This document shows positions 33,902 through 42,507 of a stretch of 64,000 nt of DNA, piece after piece. The DNA is from Leisingera daeponensis DSM 23529. GTDB lineage: Bacteria; Pseudomonadota; Alphaproteobacteria; Rhodobacterales; Rhodobacteraceae. The notes under the pieces are model-generated. The model made no database searches and was not told where the DNA came from. It was given only the letters and a program-made list of their open reading frames with translations. Numbering within the stretch: the first letter of the stretch is position 1; the number at the start of each line of letters is the position of its first letter. The stretch is from positions 1,947,725-2,011,724 of the forward strand of contig NZ_KI421500.1 in the NCBI RefSeq assembly GCF_000473145.1, read 5' to 3'. Both the position numbers and the translations under genes were made by a program.

Positions 33902-35191
33902 TCAGATGAAATGCACGTAGAAATCGCGCATCGCGTCGCCTTCCAGATCGCGGGTCTTGCGCACTTCCTTGCGTTTCATGAAGACGTGGCTGGCGACCAG
34001 CTCTGCCCCGACGGCCTCCGCCAGCGCGGTGTCCCGCTCCAGGTCGTCCATCGCCCCTTTCAGGTCCACCGCCGTGCCCTCGCGCGCATCGGTGCGGTCA
34101 AAGCCGTCACCGGTTTCCATCGGCGGCAGCTGGTAGCTGTTCTGAACCCCCAGCCGCGCCGCCTGCAGAACAGCCGCCACCGCCGTGTAGGGATTGGCCG
34201 AGGCATCCGCCGTCCGGTGCTCCAGCCGCGCCTTGGCGCCGCCTTCGGAACTGATCCGCGTGGTCACATTGCGGTGGTCGCCGCCCCAGTTGCGCCAGTA
34301 GCCTGACAGCGTTCCCGGCTGCAGCCGCATATAACTGTTGGCGGTGGGCGCAATCAGCCCCGCAAGCCCCTTGTGATGATGCAATAGCCCCGCCAGGCAG
34401 CCGCGCGCCAGATCGTTCATATACTCCGGCCCGCCCCGCGGCCCTGCGGACAGCGCATTGCCGCCCGCCTCGTCGAGGAAGGAGAAATTGAGGTGCATCC
34501 CGGACCCTCCGGCCTCTGCCACCGGTTTCGGCATGAAGGTGAGGACGATGCCGTACTCCAGCGCCACCTCCCGCGCCATCAGGCGGAACAGCACGATGTC
34601 ATCCACCGCCTTCACCGCATCATCAAAGGTCAGCGTGTACTCGAACTGGGGGCTGTCGAACTCGGCAGTGATCATGTCGAGCGAGAAGCCCATGTCATCC
34701 GCCATCGCCCAGATCCGGTCGTTGAACCGCAACGGGTCGGCAAAGGGACCGGTGCCGTAAACCACGCCGCCGGGCGCATCATAGGGCATCAGCCGCCCGC
34801 GGTCGTCCGCCTGCAAGGCATAGGCCTCCAGCTCGATCCCGACCTTCGGCGTCAACCCAAGCTTCTGCCAATCCGCAACCGCCCGCTTCAGCGCCCGGCG
34901 CGGGCACAGCGCCAGCGGCTCCCCCTCATCGTCATAGAGATCGCCCAGAACCACCTTGGTGGAGGCATGCCAGCTGTCGCGGATGTCGTCATGCAGCCAT
35001 CGCAGTTCCATGTCCGGCAGGCCTTGCTTCACCATCGCACCCGGCGCATCCAGCAGATCCTTGTCGTAATGGGTGCCAAAAACCGACCGGCAGAACCGTG
35101 TCGAGTCATCCCCGATCTTGGAATTTGGCAGGTATTTCCCCCGCATGATGCTGAGGTGGTCGCAGAACATCGCGCGCAAGCGGGTCTTCAT
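33902..35191 (-). CDS. second glutamine synthetase family protein
   Basis: The 429-residue GS-like ligase has E-L-E at 120-122, the S-G-M-H-L-N-F-S-F metal/ATP segment near 237, N-S-Y-M-R near 290, and L-E-H-R-T-A-D-A-S-A-N-P-Y near 335. It diverges strongly from the copy at 9203, so the two are not recent duplicates. It lacks GlnA regulatory features. Context (P450, glutaminase-like protein, aminotransferase) suggests it gamma-glutamylates an amine (inference). Its promoter should be in the AT-rich gap 35192-35301. Confidence 0.87.
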   Translation of the reverse strand: MKTRLRAMFCDHLSIMRGKYLPNSKIGDDSTRFCRSVFGTHYDKDLLDAPGAMVKQGLPDMELRWLHDDIRDSWHASTKVVLGDLYDDEGEPLALCPRRALKRAVADWQKLGLTPKVGIELEAYALQADDRGRLMPYDAPGGVVYGTGPFADPLRFNDRIWAMADDMGFSLDMITAEFDSPQFEYTLTFDDAVKAVDDIVLFRLMAREVALEYGIVLTFMPKPVAEAGGSGMHLNFSFLDEAGGNALSAGPRGGPEYMNDLARGCLAGLLHHHKGLAGLIAPTANSYMRLQPGTLSGYWRNWGGDHRNVTTRISSEGGAKARLEHRTADASANPYTAVAAVLQAARLGVQNSYQLPPMETGDGFDRTDAREGTAVDLKGAMDDLERDTALAEAVGAELVASHVFMKRKEVRKTRDLEGDAMRDFYVHFI

Positions 35192-35301
35192 GGCTCAAGG
35201 TCCTTCCCTGCTGGACAGTCTTCGGCAGCGTCTTCCCGTACTGTTTTGCTTAACATATTTAGCGGTTTTCTCAGAGTCTTTCCTGCCGGCAGGCCTGACA
35301 G

Positions 35302-36561
35302 CTACGCGGCCTCCACCCTGACCGGCAGCGCCTTGATGCCGCCCACGAAGTTCGAGCGCAGGAACTTATGCGGACCTGCCGCCTCGATATGGCGGAGGCG
35401 TTTGGCCAGTTCCTGGAACAGCACCGTGACCTCCAGCCGTGCTAGCCACATGCCAAGGCACACATGCGGGCCGAACTGCCCGAACGACAGGTGCCGGTTC
35501 GGGCTGCGGTGCAGATTCACGTGAAATGGATCGTCGAACTGCGTCTCGTCCCGGTTGGCAGAAACAAACCAGTACAGCACCTTGTCGCCCGCTCGGATGG
35601 TCTTGCCGTGCATTTCATGATCCCGCGTCGCGGTCCGGCGGAAGTAGAGCGCAGGCGTCGCCCAGCGGATGATCTCATCCGCCGCCGTTTCCCACACTGC
35701 CCCGCCCGCCTGCATCTGCGCCAGCAGGTCCGGCTGATGGCACATCGCCTGAATGCCCGCAGCGATCGAATAGCGCGTGGTGTCATTGCCCGCCGCCACC
35801 AGAAGGCAAAAGAAATTGCGGAACTCGGTCTCGGTGATGACCGAGCCGTCCTTGGCCGGCTCCAGGATCAGGTTCAGCACGCCCGAGGTATCGCCCTTGC
35901 GCGCCTTCTCCTCCATTAGCTCCTTGGCATAGACATAGAGCTCCGCCCCGGCAGGCGAGTTGAAGGGCATCATCCGGAACTCATCCGTCTGCATCTTGTC
36001 GAGCACATGGGAGGTGAAGTCCGGATCGGTATTGGCTATCAGCGCGTCGCCCTTCTCCACCAGCCAGGGCAGATCAGCCTCCGGCAGGCCCACAACCCGG
36101 CCCAGCATCCGCATCGGCAGCTGGCGGGCGATCTCCTTGGTGGCATCGAATTCCCCCTTGGCCAGCGCCTGATCCAGAATATCCGCGCACAGGTCCCGGA
36201 TGTCCTGCTCATATTGCGCCATAGTGGTCTTCGAGAACGCCTTCAGCAGTTTCATCCGCACCTTGGAATGCTCCGGCGGATCGGTTTCCTGAAAGGTGCG
36301 CCGCGCCAGGTATTCCTCATAGGACTGATCCTCCATCCGGATCCCGCGCGCGGAGGAAAACACCTCGGTGTTCTTGTTCATCACCGTGATGTCCGCATAG
36401 CGGGTCACCGACCAGAAGTTCTTGCCGCCTTCGTATTCGGTCCAGTGCAACGGGTCCTCCCGCCGCAGTCGGGCAAAAGTGTTATGAGGCGCGCCGTTTG
36501 CAAAGGCGTCATGGCTGCTCAGATCCGCATGGCCGTCATCCGTCGGGGTCCAAACTGTCAT
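35302..36561 (-). CDS. cytochrome P450
   Basis: The 419-residue soluble P450 has the I-helix A-G-N-D-T-T at about 257-262, the K-helix E-I-I-R, and a haem loop H-L-S-F-G-Q-F-G-P-H-V-C-L-G with Cys near 368 as the iron ligand. The loop has one more residue between Phe and Cys than P450cam, the spacing seen in CYP124/125/142. AGGAAAG precedes the start. No ferredoxin or ferredoxin reductase gene is adjacent, so electrons must come from elsewhere. It is divergent from the glutaminase-like gene and upstream of the second GS-like gene. Hydroxylation or N-dealkylation of an amine-derived compound is possible (inference). Confidence 0.94.
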   Translation of the reverse strand: MTVWTPTDDGHADLSSHDAFANGAPHNTFARLRREDPLHWTEYEGGKNFWSVTRYADITVMNKNTEVFSSARGIRMEDQSYEEYLARRTFQETDPPEHSKVRMKLLKAFSKTTMAQYEQDIRDLCADILDQALAKGEFDATKEIARQLPMRMLGRVVGLPEADLPWLVEKGDALIANTDPDFTSHVLDKMQTDEFRMMPFNSPAGAELYVYAKELMEEKARKGDTSGVLNLILEPAKDGSVITETEFRNFFCLLVAAGNDTTRYSIAAGIQAMCHQPDLLAQMQAGGAVWETAADEIIRWATPALYFRRTATRDHEMHGKTIRAGDKVLYWFVSANRDETQFDDPFHVNLHRSPNRHLSFGQFGPHVCLGMWLARLEVTVLFQELAKRLRHIEAAGPHKFLRSNFVGGIKALPVRVEAA

Positions 36562-36587
36562 GGCGGGCTTTCCTGTCCTGCTGGCTC

Positions 36588-36626
36588 AATGTATATTATT
36601 GCTGACTATAAATATGTAAAACGAAA
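36588..36626. promoter_or_regulatory. AT-rich divergent promoter region
   Basis: This short intergenic island between the P450 and glutaminase-like genes is far more AT-rich than its surroundings (ATGTATATTATTGC, then TATAAATATGTAAAA). It contains a plausible plus-strand -10 (TATAAA). The partly symmetrical ATGTATAT/ATATGTA elements could bind the nearby GntR/FCD regulator, but the match is not convincing enough to call an operator. Confidence 0.35.
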
Positions 36627-36642
36627 TCTTGCGAGCTGCCTC

Positions 36643-37350
36643 ATGCACTTGGCCATCCTGATGACCAACACCGACGAAAGCGACTTCGCCCAGAGGCACC
36701 CCAAGGATGGCGAGAAATTCACCAGCCTGATCCAGATGGCGCGGCCGGACTGGCGCGCCACGGTGTTTGCGGTGAAGGACGGGGAGTTCCCACGGGATCT
36801 GTTTGACTTCGATGGCGCGATGATCACCGGCAGCCCGGCCTCCGTCCGATCCGGCGCCCCTTGGATCTCACAACTGCTGGAGCTGATCCGCGGCGCCCAT
36901 GCCCGGCACTTTCCGCTGTTCGGCGCCTGTTTCGGCCATCAGGCCATCGCGCTGGCGCTCGGCGGGAGCCTTGACCGCAACCCCGGCGGCTGGGTCCACG
37001 GGCTGACCCGCAACCAACTGCTCTACCGTCCGGACTGGGCTGCGGGACTGCCGGACGAAGTCAAACTCTACGGCTCCCACAGCGAATGCGTCAGCGCGCT
37101 GCCGGAGAGCGCAGCAGCGCTCAGCGAAAGCAACGGCATGAACACGGGCTTCACCCAGGGCCGCCACATCTTCACCACCCAGCACCACCCGGAGATGTCC
37201 CATGATTTCATCCTCGCGCTAAGCCATGAGATGCGGGACGAACTCGGCCCGGCTGTCCATGCCCGCGCCCTGAACAGCCTGGCAGAGCCTTCCGATCAGC
37301 ACGCCTTTGCGGAAAGCCTCGCGTGCTTCTTCGAGCAGTCAGCCTGCTGA
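36643..37350 (+). CDS. class I glutamine amidotransferase-like protein
   Basis: The 235-residue protein has the triad of class I glutamine amidotransferases: nucleophile Cys96 in F-G-A-C-F-G-H-Q, and His182 and Glu184 in H-H-P-E-M. There is no synthase domain. Stand-alone members include gamma-glutamyl-GABA hydrolase-like and GMP-synthase-like glutaminases. Divergence from the P450 and GS-like genes makes a gamma-glutamyl hydrolase role attractive (inference). The start lacks a clear Shine-Dalgarno sequence; ATG 36643 is where family similarity begins. Confidence 0.88.
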   Translation: MHLAILMTNTDESDFAQRHPKDGEKFTSLIQMARPDWRATVFAVKDGEFPRDLFDFDGAMITGSPASVRSGAPWISQLLELIRGAHARHFPLFGACFGHQAIALALGGSLDRNPGGWVHGLTRNQLLYRPDWAAGLPDEVKLYGSHSECVSALPESAAALSESNGMNTGFTQGRHIFTTQHHPEMSHDFILALSHEMRDELGPAVHARALNSLAEPSDQHAFAESLACFFEQSAC

Positions 37351-37353
37351 GAT

Positions 37354-37381
37354 TTCATCTTTCTGAAAAATACTCGCGCCG
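37354..37381 (-). repeat. dispersed intergenic repeat, family 1, copy C
   Basis: On the minus strand this reads CGAGTATTT, a short variable spacer, then GAAAGATGAA. It starts four bases after the glutaminase-like gene, between convergent genes. Confidence 0.78.
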
Positions 37382-37417
37382 CAGGCACGGGGCCGCAAGG
37401 CGCCGTTCAGCGCGCTT

Positions 37418-38068
37418 TCAGCCCAGCGCCGCCAGCAGATCCATCACCGTGACCTGATCGAACTGCACATGCGCAATCATTGCCGCCTCAGCGCCCTCCC
37501 GGTCATGGGCAAGGATCAGCGCGGCAATTTCCCGGTGCTCCCTCGCCGACTGTGCAATCACCCCGGGATAGCGGTAGCGCGCCCGGTAATAGGCCATCAG
37601 CTTGCGCGCATTGGTCTTGATCATCTCGACCAGAAACGGATTGCCGGACCCTTCCGCCACACAGGCGTGGAACCGCAGGTTCAGCTGATAATACCCGGCC
37701 GGATCGCCATCGCCCTTCTCCGCCGCGTGTGTCTCGCAGGCGGCCACCGCCGCCTCCAGATCCCTGGCCTGCGCCGAAGACAGCCGCCGCGCCGCCAGCG
37801 CCGCCGCCTGCCCCTCCAGCCGGGCATGCACCTCCAGAATGGCCAGAAACTCCTCCAGCGTCGGCTTGAACAGCACCGCCCCCTTGCGCGGAAGCCGCCT
37901 GATCAGCCCGATCGCTTCCAGCTGGATAAAGGCCTCCCGCACCGGCGTGCGCGACACCCCGTGACGCTCCACCAGCTCGCTCTCCTCCAGCGGCGCGCCG
38001 GGCACCAGCCGGCCGGTCTCGATATCTCTCAGGATTGCGTTCAGAACCTGTTCCGTCTGCCCTGCCAT
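37418..38068 (-). CDS. GntR family regulator with FCD domain
   Basis: The 216-residue protein has a GntR winged helix (L-E-E-S-E-L-V-E-R-H-G-V-S-R-T-P-V-R-E-A, residues 27-46). A helical FCD ligand-binding domain follows (about 75-205), with D/H residues typical of a metal site (H-A-C-V near 132, H-R-E-I near 177). FadR-subfamily FCD regulators respond to carboxylates or amino-acid-like ligands. It is convergent with the glutaminase-like gene and the nearest candidate regulator of the P450/GS-like cluster. Confidence 0.92.
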   Translation of the reverse strand: MAGQTEQVLNAILRDIETGRLVPGAPLEESELVERHGVSRTPVREAFIQLEAIGLIRRLPRKGAVLFKPTLEEFLAILEVHARLEGQAAALAARRLSSAQARDLEAAVAACETHAAEKGDGDPAGYYQLNLRFHACVAEGSGNPFLVEMIKTNARKLMAYYRARYRYPGVIAQSAREHREIAALILAHDREGAEAAMIAHVQFDQVTVMDLLAALG

Positions 38069-38159
38069 TGTGCCGCCTTTTGTGCGTTTCCGGCCAATTT
38101 AGGCGCCCCTCCGCCGCTTGGCAACGCAGGCTGGGGGCGCTGCCCCCGCCCTGCGGGCT

Positions 38160-38186
38160 CCCCCGGAGTATTTGTGAAAAGGTGAA
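38160..38186 (+). repeat. dispersed intergenic repeat, family 1, copy D
   Basis: The sequence CCCCCGGAGTATTT, then GTGAAAAGGTGAA, follows the family core with two changes in the right part. A GC-rich block with GGGGGC/GCCCCC inverted repeats lies just upstream (38133-38146), as in copy A. Confidence 0.75.
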
Positions 38187-38198
38187 AATGCCAGGCGG

Positions 38199-39824
38199 TT
38201 ATCGCGGCACCGGTCCGCGGTACTTCGCCGTCAGCTCGGGCGCGGCCTCATCGGCCTCATAAACCCCCAGCAGGATCCCCTTGCGCCCGGAAGTGCCGCG
38301 GCGCGCGGTGATCTGCGCATCGGACAGGGTGATCCGCTGCGACATCCTCAGCCCCCATTCGAGCAGACGGCTGTACATCAGGTCGATGATCCCCTGATGT
38401 CCGCCGCCCTTGGCCAGGTCCGCCAGTTCATCCGGGTCGTTTTCCATGTCAAACAGCATCGGCCTGAGCCCGCCCTCGGCGTGCATGAACTTCCAGCGCT
38501 TGTCCGTCACCATGAACAGCCGTGCGTCCTTGGGCTCAAGCCCCAGCTTTTCGCAGAGCGGCATGGTGGAATAGTCGAACTCGGCAATCGCATAGTCCCG
38601 CCACTTGGGGGTTTCGCCGCGCAGCAACGGCATCAACGAGCGCCCTTCCAGGATATGCGGCGCCGGTTCGCCGCCCGCCGCCTCCAGGAAGGTGGGCAGC
38701 AGATCAATGGCCTCCACCAGCTCATCGCAGGTGGTGCCGCGGGTGGCATCGGCCTCAGCGCGCGGGTCATAAATGATCAGCGGCACCTTGATCGACGGCT
38801 CGTGGAACAGGTTCTTCTCACCCAGCCAATGGTCGCCCAGGTAATCCCCGTGGTCCGAGGTCACCACGATCATCGTGTCCTGCATCCGGCCGGTTTTCTC
38901 CAGCCAGGCAAACAGGCGGCCCATCTGATCATCGGCCTGTTTGATCAGACCCATATAGGCGGGGATCACCTTCTCGCGCACCTCATCGCGGCTGAAGGTC
39001 TTGCCGATCATGTTGTTCATCATGCCGCCAAAGACGGGATGCGCATCCTCGCGTTCCGCGTCCGAACGGACCGCCGGCAAAACATGCTCCGGCCCGTACA
39101 TATCGTGATAGGGTGCCGGCACGATATAGGGCCAATGCGGCTTGATATAGCTCAGATGCGCGCACCAGGGGCCTTCGGCCTGCGCGATGAACTCCATCGC
39201 CTGCGTGGTCAGCCAAGGGGTTTCGCTGTCTTCCTCGGCGATGTTGGCGGGCTTGTCCGCATTGACCATGAACCAGCCCGAGGCAATGTCTTGCCCCTCC
39301 ACCCCGGCATTGGCGAAGTCGCTCCAGGGGTTTTCACCCGGATAGCCCTTGCCCTTCAGGTATTCGTTATAGGGGCTGCGCTTGCTGTCATAGAACCCGT
39401 CCGGCCCTTCCGCCCACAGCCCGTCATCGCGCACCCAGGGGTCAAAGCCGCATTCCGACTGGCGCACGCCGATCACGCTGTCCGGCGCCAGCCCCAGCCG
39501 CTGCATCCCCTCCGCATCCGCCACCATATGCGTCTTGCCGATCAGGTGGCAGCCCATGCCCGCCTTGCGCAGATGGTCTCCCATCGTCCACTCGCCCACC
39601 CGCAGGGGGTAGCTGTTGAACTGCACCCCGTGGCTGGAGGGGTAGCGCCCGGTATAGCTCGACATCCGGGACGAGCCGCAGGTGGGCGACTGCACATAGG
39701 CGCGGGTGAAGCGCACGCCCTTGGCGGCCAGCCCGTCGATATGCGGCGTCTGCAAATGCGGATGGCCCGCGCAGCTCAGGTAATCGAACCGCAGCTGGTC
39801 GAACATGATGTAGAGGATGTTCAT
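38199..39824 (-). CDS. sulfatase-superfamily hydrolase with atypical active-site motif
   Basis: The 541-residue protein belongs to the alkaline phosphatase/sulfatase superfamily: metal-site F-D-Q-L-R at 8-12, nucleophile region T-C-G-S-S-R at 48-53, S-Y-T-G-R following, G-K-T-H-M near 95, and T-S-D-H-G-D near 305. In sulfatases and phosphonate monoester hydrolases the Cys becomes formylglycine within C-x-P-x-R. Here the Pro is Ser. There is no signal peptide, so it is cytoplasmic. GGGAGG precedes the ATG at 39824. Substrates may be sulfate, phosphate or phosphonate monoesters. Confidence 0.9.
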   Translation of the reverse strand: MNILYIMFDQLRFDYLSCAGHPHLQTPHIDGLAAKGVRFTRAYVQSPTCGSSRMSSYTGRYPSSHGVQFNSYPLRVGEWTMGDHLRKAGMGCHLIGKTHMVADAEGMQRLGLAPDSVIGVRQSECGFDPWVRDDGLWAEGPDGFYDSKRSPYNEYLKGKGYPGENPWSDFANAGVEGQDIASGWFMVNADKPANIAEEDSETPWLTTQAMEFIAQAEGPWCAHLSYIKPHWPYIVPAPYHDMYGPEHVLPAVRSDAEREDAHPVFGGMMNNMIGKTFSRDEVREKVIPAYMGLIKQADDQMGRLFAWLEKTGRMQDTMIVVTSDHGDYLGDHWLGEKNLFHEPSIKVPLIIYDPRAEADATRGTTCDELVEAIDLLPTFLEAAGGEPAPHILEGRSLMPLLRGETPKWRDYAIAEFDYSTMPLCEKLGLEPKDARLFMVTDKRWKFMHAEGGLRPMLFDMENDPDELADLAKGGGHQGIIDLMYSRLLEWGLRMSQRITLSDAQITARRGTSGRKGILLGVYEADEAAPELTAKYRGPVPR

Positions 39825-39954
39825 CGGCGCCTCCCGCACAGTGCTGCCACATTGATAAACAGGTGAAGCAACCTTGACGAGGGTGTTTCCTTGACTGCCC
39901 GGCCAATGCAGCCGAACAGTGGAGCACATTGTGAGACTGTTTCAGAAAGCCATC

Positions 39955-40503
39955 ATGACCCCGGAACTGCACGCCGTTTCCCTGCGGCCCGCGACCCAGG
40001 ACGACTGTTCCAGCCTGGCCGCCCTGTCCATAGAGGTCTGGCTGGGCACTTATTTGCGCAACGGCATCAACCGCTTGTTCTCGGATTACGTCCTTTCCAC
40101 CTACACGCCGGACCATTTTGCCGGTGCCTTGCAAAACCCTGCCGAACGCCTGATCGTTTCGCAAAACCAGGAAGGTATCGACGGCTGCATCCGTATCAGC
40201 CATGGCAGGCCAAGCCCGGCGGGCGGCCCCTCGCGCACCGAGATTTCGACGCTTTATGTCCAGCCCCGGCATCAGCGCAGGCGCATCGGGCGGCATCTTC
40301 TGGAAGCCGGTTTAAAGACTTGCCGGTCAGAAGGCTGGGACGCGCCGTGGCTTGCGGCCAACGCGCAGAACACGCGCGCCATTGCCTTCTATCTCCGGCA
40401 CGGCTTTGAACCGGCAGGGCAGACCTTTTTTCAGGTTCAGGACAGCCAGTACCTCAACGATGTTTTGCAGTATCGCGGCAGCTGGCCCCCTGCAGAAACC
40501 TGA
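39955..40503 (+). CDS. GNAT family N-acetyltransferase
   Basis: The 182-residue protein has GNAT features: the I-S-T-L-Y-V strand, the acetyl-CoA loop Q-P-R-H-Q-R-R-R-I-G-R-H-L-L near 106, and N-T-R-A-I-A-F-Y-L-R-H-G-F-E near 145. ATG 39955 is preceded by AGAAAG. It is convergent with the carboxylase operon and divergent from the sulfatase. The substrate is unknown; RimI-like and small-molecule acetylating functions are both possible. Confidence 0.88.
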   Translation: MTPELHAVSLRPATQDDCSSLAALSIEVWLGTYLRNGINRLFSDYVLSTYTPDHFAGALQNPAERLIVSQNQEGIDGCIRISHGRPSPAGGPSRTEISTLYVQPRHQRRRIGRHLLEAGLKTCRSEGWDAPWLAANAQNTRAIAFYLRHGFEPAGQTFFQVQDSQYLNDVLQYRGSWPPAET

Positions 40504-40520
40504 ACCCGGCGGCTGCGGGA

Positions 40521-42497
40521 TCACGTGCCGGCGTCTTCCTGCGGGGTGATCACCAGCAGCACCTGTCCCGCCTGCACCTGCGCCCCGGAACGCACCGCCA
40601 CCGCCGCAACGGCACCCGGCGCGGCCGCCCGGATCTCGTGCTGCATCTTCATGGCCTCCATCACCGCAAGACGGCTGCCCGCGGCGACCCGGTCCCCCTC
40701 TGCCACGCAGATGTCCCGGACAACCCCATGCATCGGCGCAACGACCTGCCCGGCTTGCCCGGCGGTCTGCGCGCCGCAGGTGGCCCGCTGGCGGGTGAAG
40801 GTGACGATCTGCGCAGCAGTTGCGACCTGCAGCCTGTCCCCCACCAGCCGCCAGGACCTGAGGTCCGCCCGCCTGCCGTCCACCCGCAGGCCCTCGCCCT
40901 CTCCCGTCACGCGGTGCAGCCACCCGGGGCCAGCGACGCGCAGCCGGCCCGGCTCATCGCTCACCTGCACACTTTGGGTCTCGCCGTTGCAGCTCAGCCC
41001 GACAAAGGCGTGCAGGCTGCCCCGGCTCGACCAGCCAAGCAGTTCCGCTGCCACGCCGCCCGCCGCGGCGGCGCAGCGCTGCTGTTCCGCCCGGTGGATC
41101 AGGGCTGCACCCAGCGCCCAGATGCTGGAGGGCACCGCCACCGCCAGCCCGTCCGGAAAATGGCTGGCGATGAATGCGGTGGTGATATCCCCTTGCGCAA
41201 ACTGCGGATGCGCCAGCACCTGCAGCAGGAAATCCCGGTTGCACACCGGCCCGAACAGCACGCAGTCCTGCAGCGCCGCCATCAGGCGCAGCCGCGCGTC
41301 TGCCCGGGTGCGGCCATGCGCGATCAGCTTGGCCAGCAGCGGATCGTAGAATGCCGGCACCTGCTGCCCCGAAACGATCCCGCTATCGGCGCGCACACCG
41401 TCACCGCAGGGCGGCTGCCAATGGGCGATCCGCCCGGATTGCGGCAGGAAGCCCTGCGCCGCATCCTCCGCATAGAGCCGCGCCTCGATCGCGTGGCCTT
41501 CCAGCTGCACATCACCCTGCGCCAGCCCCAAGGGCTCACCCCGCGCCACCCGGATCTGCAGTTCCACCAGGTCCAGGCCGGTGATCATCTCCGTCACCGG
41601 ATGCTCCACCTGCAGCCGGGTGTTCATCTCCAGGAAATAGAACGCCCCGTCCCGGTCCAGCAGGAACTCGACCGTGCCCGCCCCCTGATAGCCGATGGCC
41701 TGCGCCGCCGTGACCGCCGCCGCCCCCATCCGGGCGCGCAAGGCTGCGTCCACGGCCGGGCTTGGCGCCTCTTCCACCACTTTCTGATGGCGGCGCTGGA
41801 TAGAGCAGTCGCGCTCGCCCAAGTGGATCACAGTGCCATGCGCATCGCCAAAGATCTGCACCTCCACATGGCGCGGATGCAGCAGCGCCCTTTCCAGGAT
41901 CACATCCCCGCAGCCGAAGGCGGCCAGCGCCTCGCTGCGGGCCAGATCCAGTGCAGCGCCGAAATCCGCCGCCTGCCGCACCAGCCGCATCCCCTTGCCG
42001 CCGCCGCCCGCAGCGGCCTTGATCATCACCGGAAAGCCGATCCGCGCCGCTTCTGCCGCCAGCACATCCGCCGCCTGATCCGCACCCTCATATCCGGGAA
42101 CGCAGGGAACACCCGCCGCCAGCATCCTGCGCTTGGCCGCGGCCTTGTTTCCCATCAGGTCAATCGCCTCCGGTGCAGGGCCGATAAAGACCAGCCCGGC
42201 AGCCGCACAAGCGCGGGCGAATTCCGCGTTTTCCGACAGGAAGCCATAGCCCGGATGCACCGCGCCCGCGCCCGCCTCCCGGGCTGCCGCAATGATCTTG
42301 TCTATCGCAAGGTAGCTGTCCGCCGCGGGGCCCGCGCCGATGCGGATGGCGGTACCGGCAAAATCCGCATGCGGGCTGCCGGCATCCGCATCGGTATAAA
42401 CCGCAGCGCTTTTCAGCCCCATCGCCCGCACCGTGCGCATCACCCGCAGCGCGATCTCGCCGCGGTTGGCCACCAGGATCGTGTCAAAACTGCTCAT
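40521..42497 (-). CDS. acyl-CoA carboxylase biotin-carrying subunit
   Basis: The 658-residue protein has a biotin carboxylase domain (1-450, L-V-A-N-R-G-E-I-A at 8, the ATP-grasp G-G-G-G-K-G-M-R near 165), a linker, and a C-terminal biotinyl domain. The latter has biotinyl Lys617 in E-A-M-K-M. Domain order and length match the alpha subunits of methylcrotonyl-, geranyl- or propionyl-CoA carboxylases. It is ten bases downstream of the carboxyltransferase gene. With the AtuA homologue it suggests a geranyl-CoA-like or methylcrotonyl-CoA-like substrate, but the sequence does not settle which. Confidence 0.92.
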   Translation of the reverse strand: MSSFDTILVANRGEIALRVMRTVRAMGLKSAAVYTDADAGSPHADFAGTAIRIGAGPAADSYLAIDKIIAAAREAGAGAVHPGYGFLSENAEFARACAAAGLVFIGPAPEAIDLMGNKAAAKRRMLAAGVPCVPGYEGADQAADVLAAEAARIGFPVMIKAAAGGGGKGMRLVRQAADFGAALDLARSEALAAFGCGDVILERALLHPRHVEVQIFGDAHGTVIHLGERDCSIQRRHQKVVEEAPSPAVDAALRARMGAAAVTAAQAIGYQGAGTVEFLLDRDGAFYFLEMNTRLQVEHPVTEMITGLDLVELQIRVARGEPLGLAQGDVQLEGHAIEARLYAEDAAQGFLPQSGRIAHWQPPCGDGVRADSGIVSGQQVPAFYDPLLAKLIAHGRTRADARLRLMAALQDCVLFGPVCNRDFLLQVLAHPQFAQGDITTAFIASHFPDGLAVAVPSSIWALGAALIHRAEQQRCAAAAGGVAAELLGWSSRGSLHAFVGLSCNGETQSVQVSDEPGRLRVAGPGWLHRVTGEGEGLRVDGRRADLRSWRLVGDRLQVATAAQIVTFTRQRATCGAQTAGQAGQVVAPMHGVVRDICVAEGDRVAAGSRLAVMEAMKMQHEIRAAAPGAVAAVAVRSGAQVQAGQVLLVITPQEDAGT

Positions 42498-42507
42498 CCC
42501 GCCCCCC

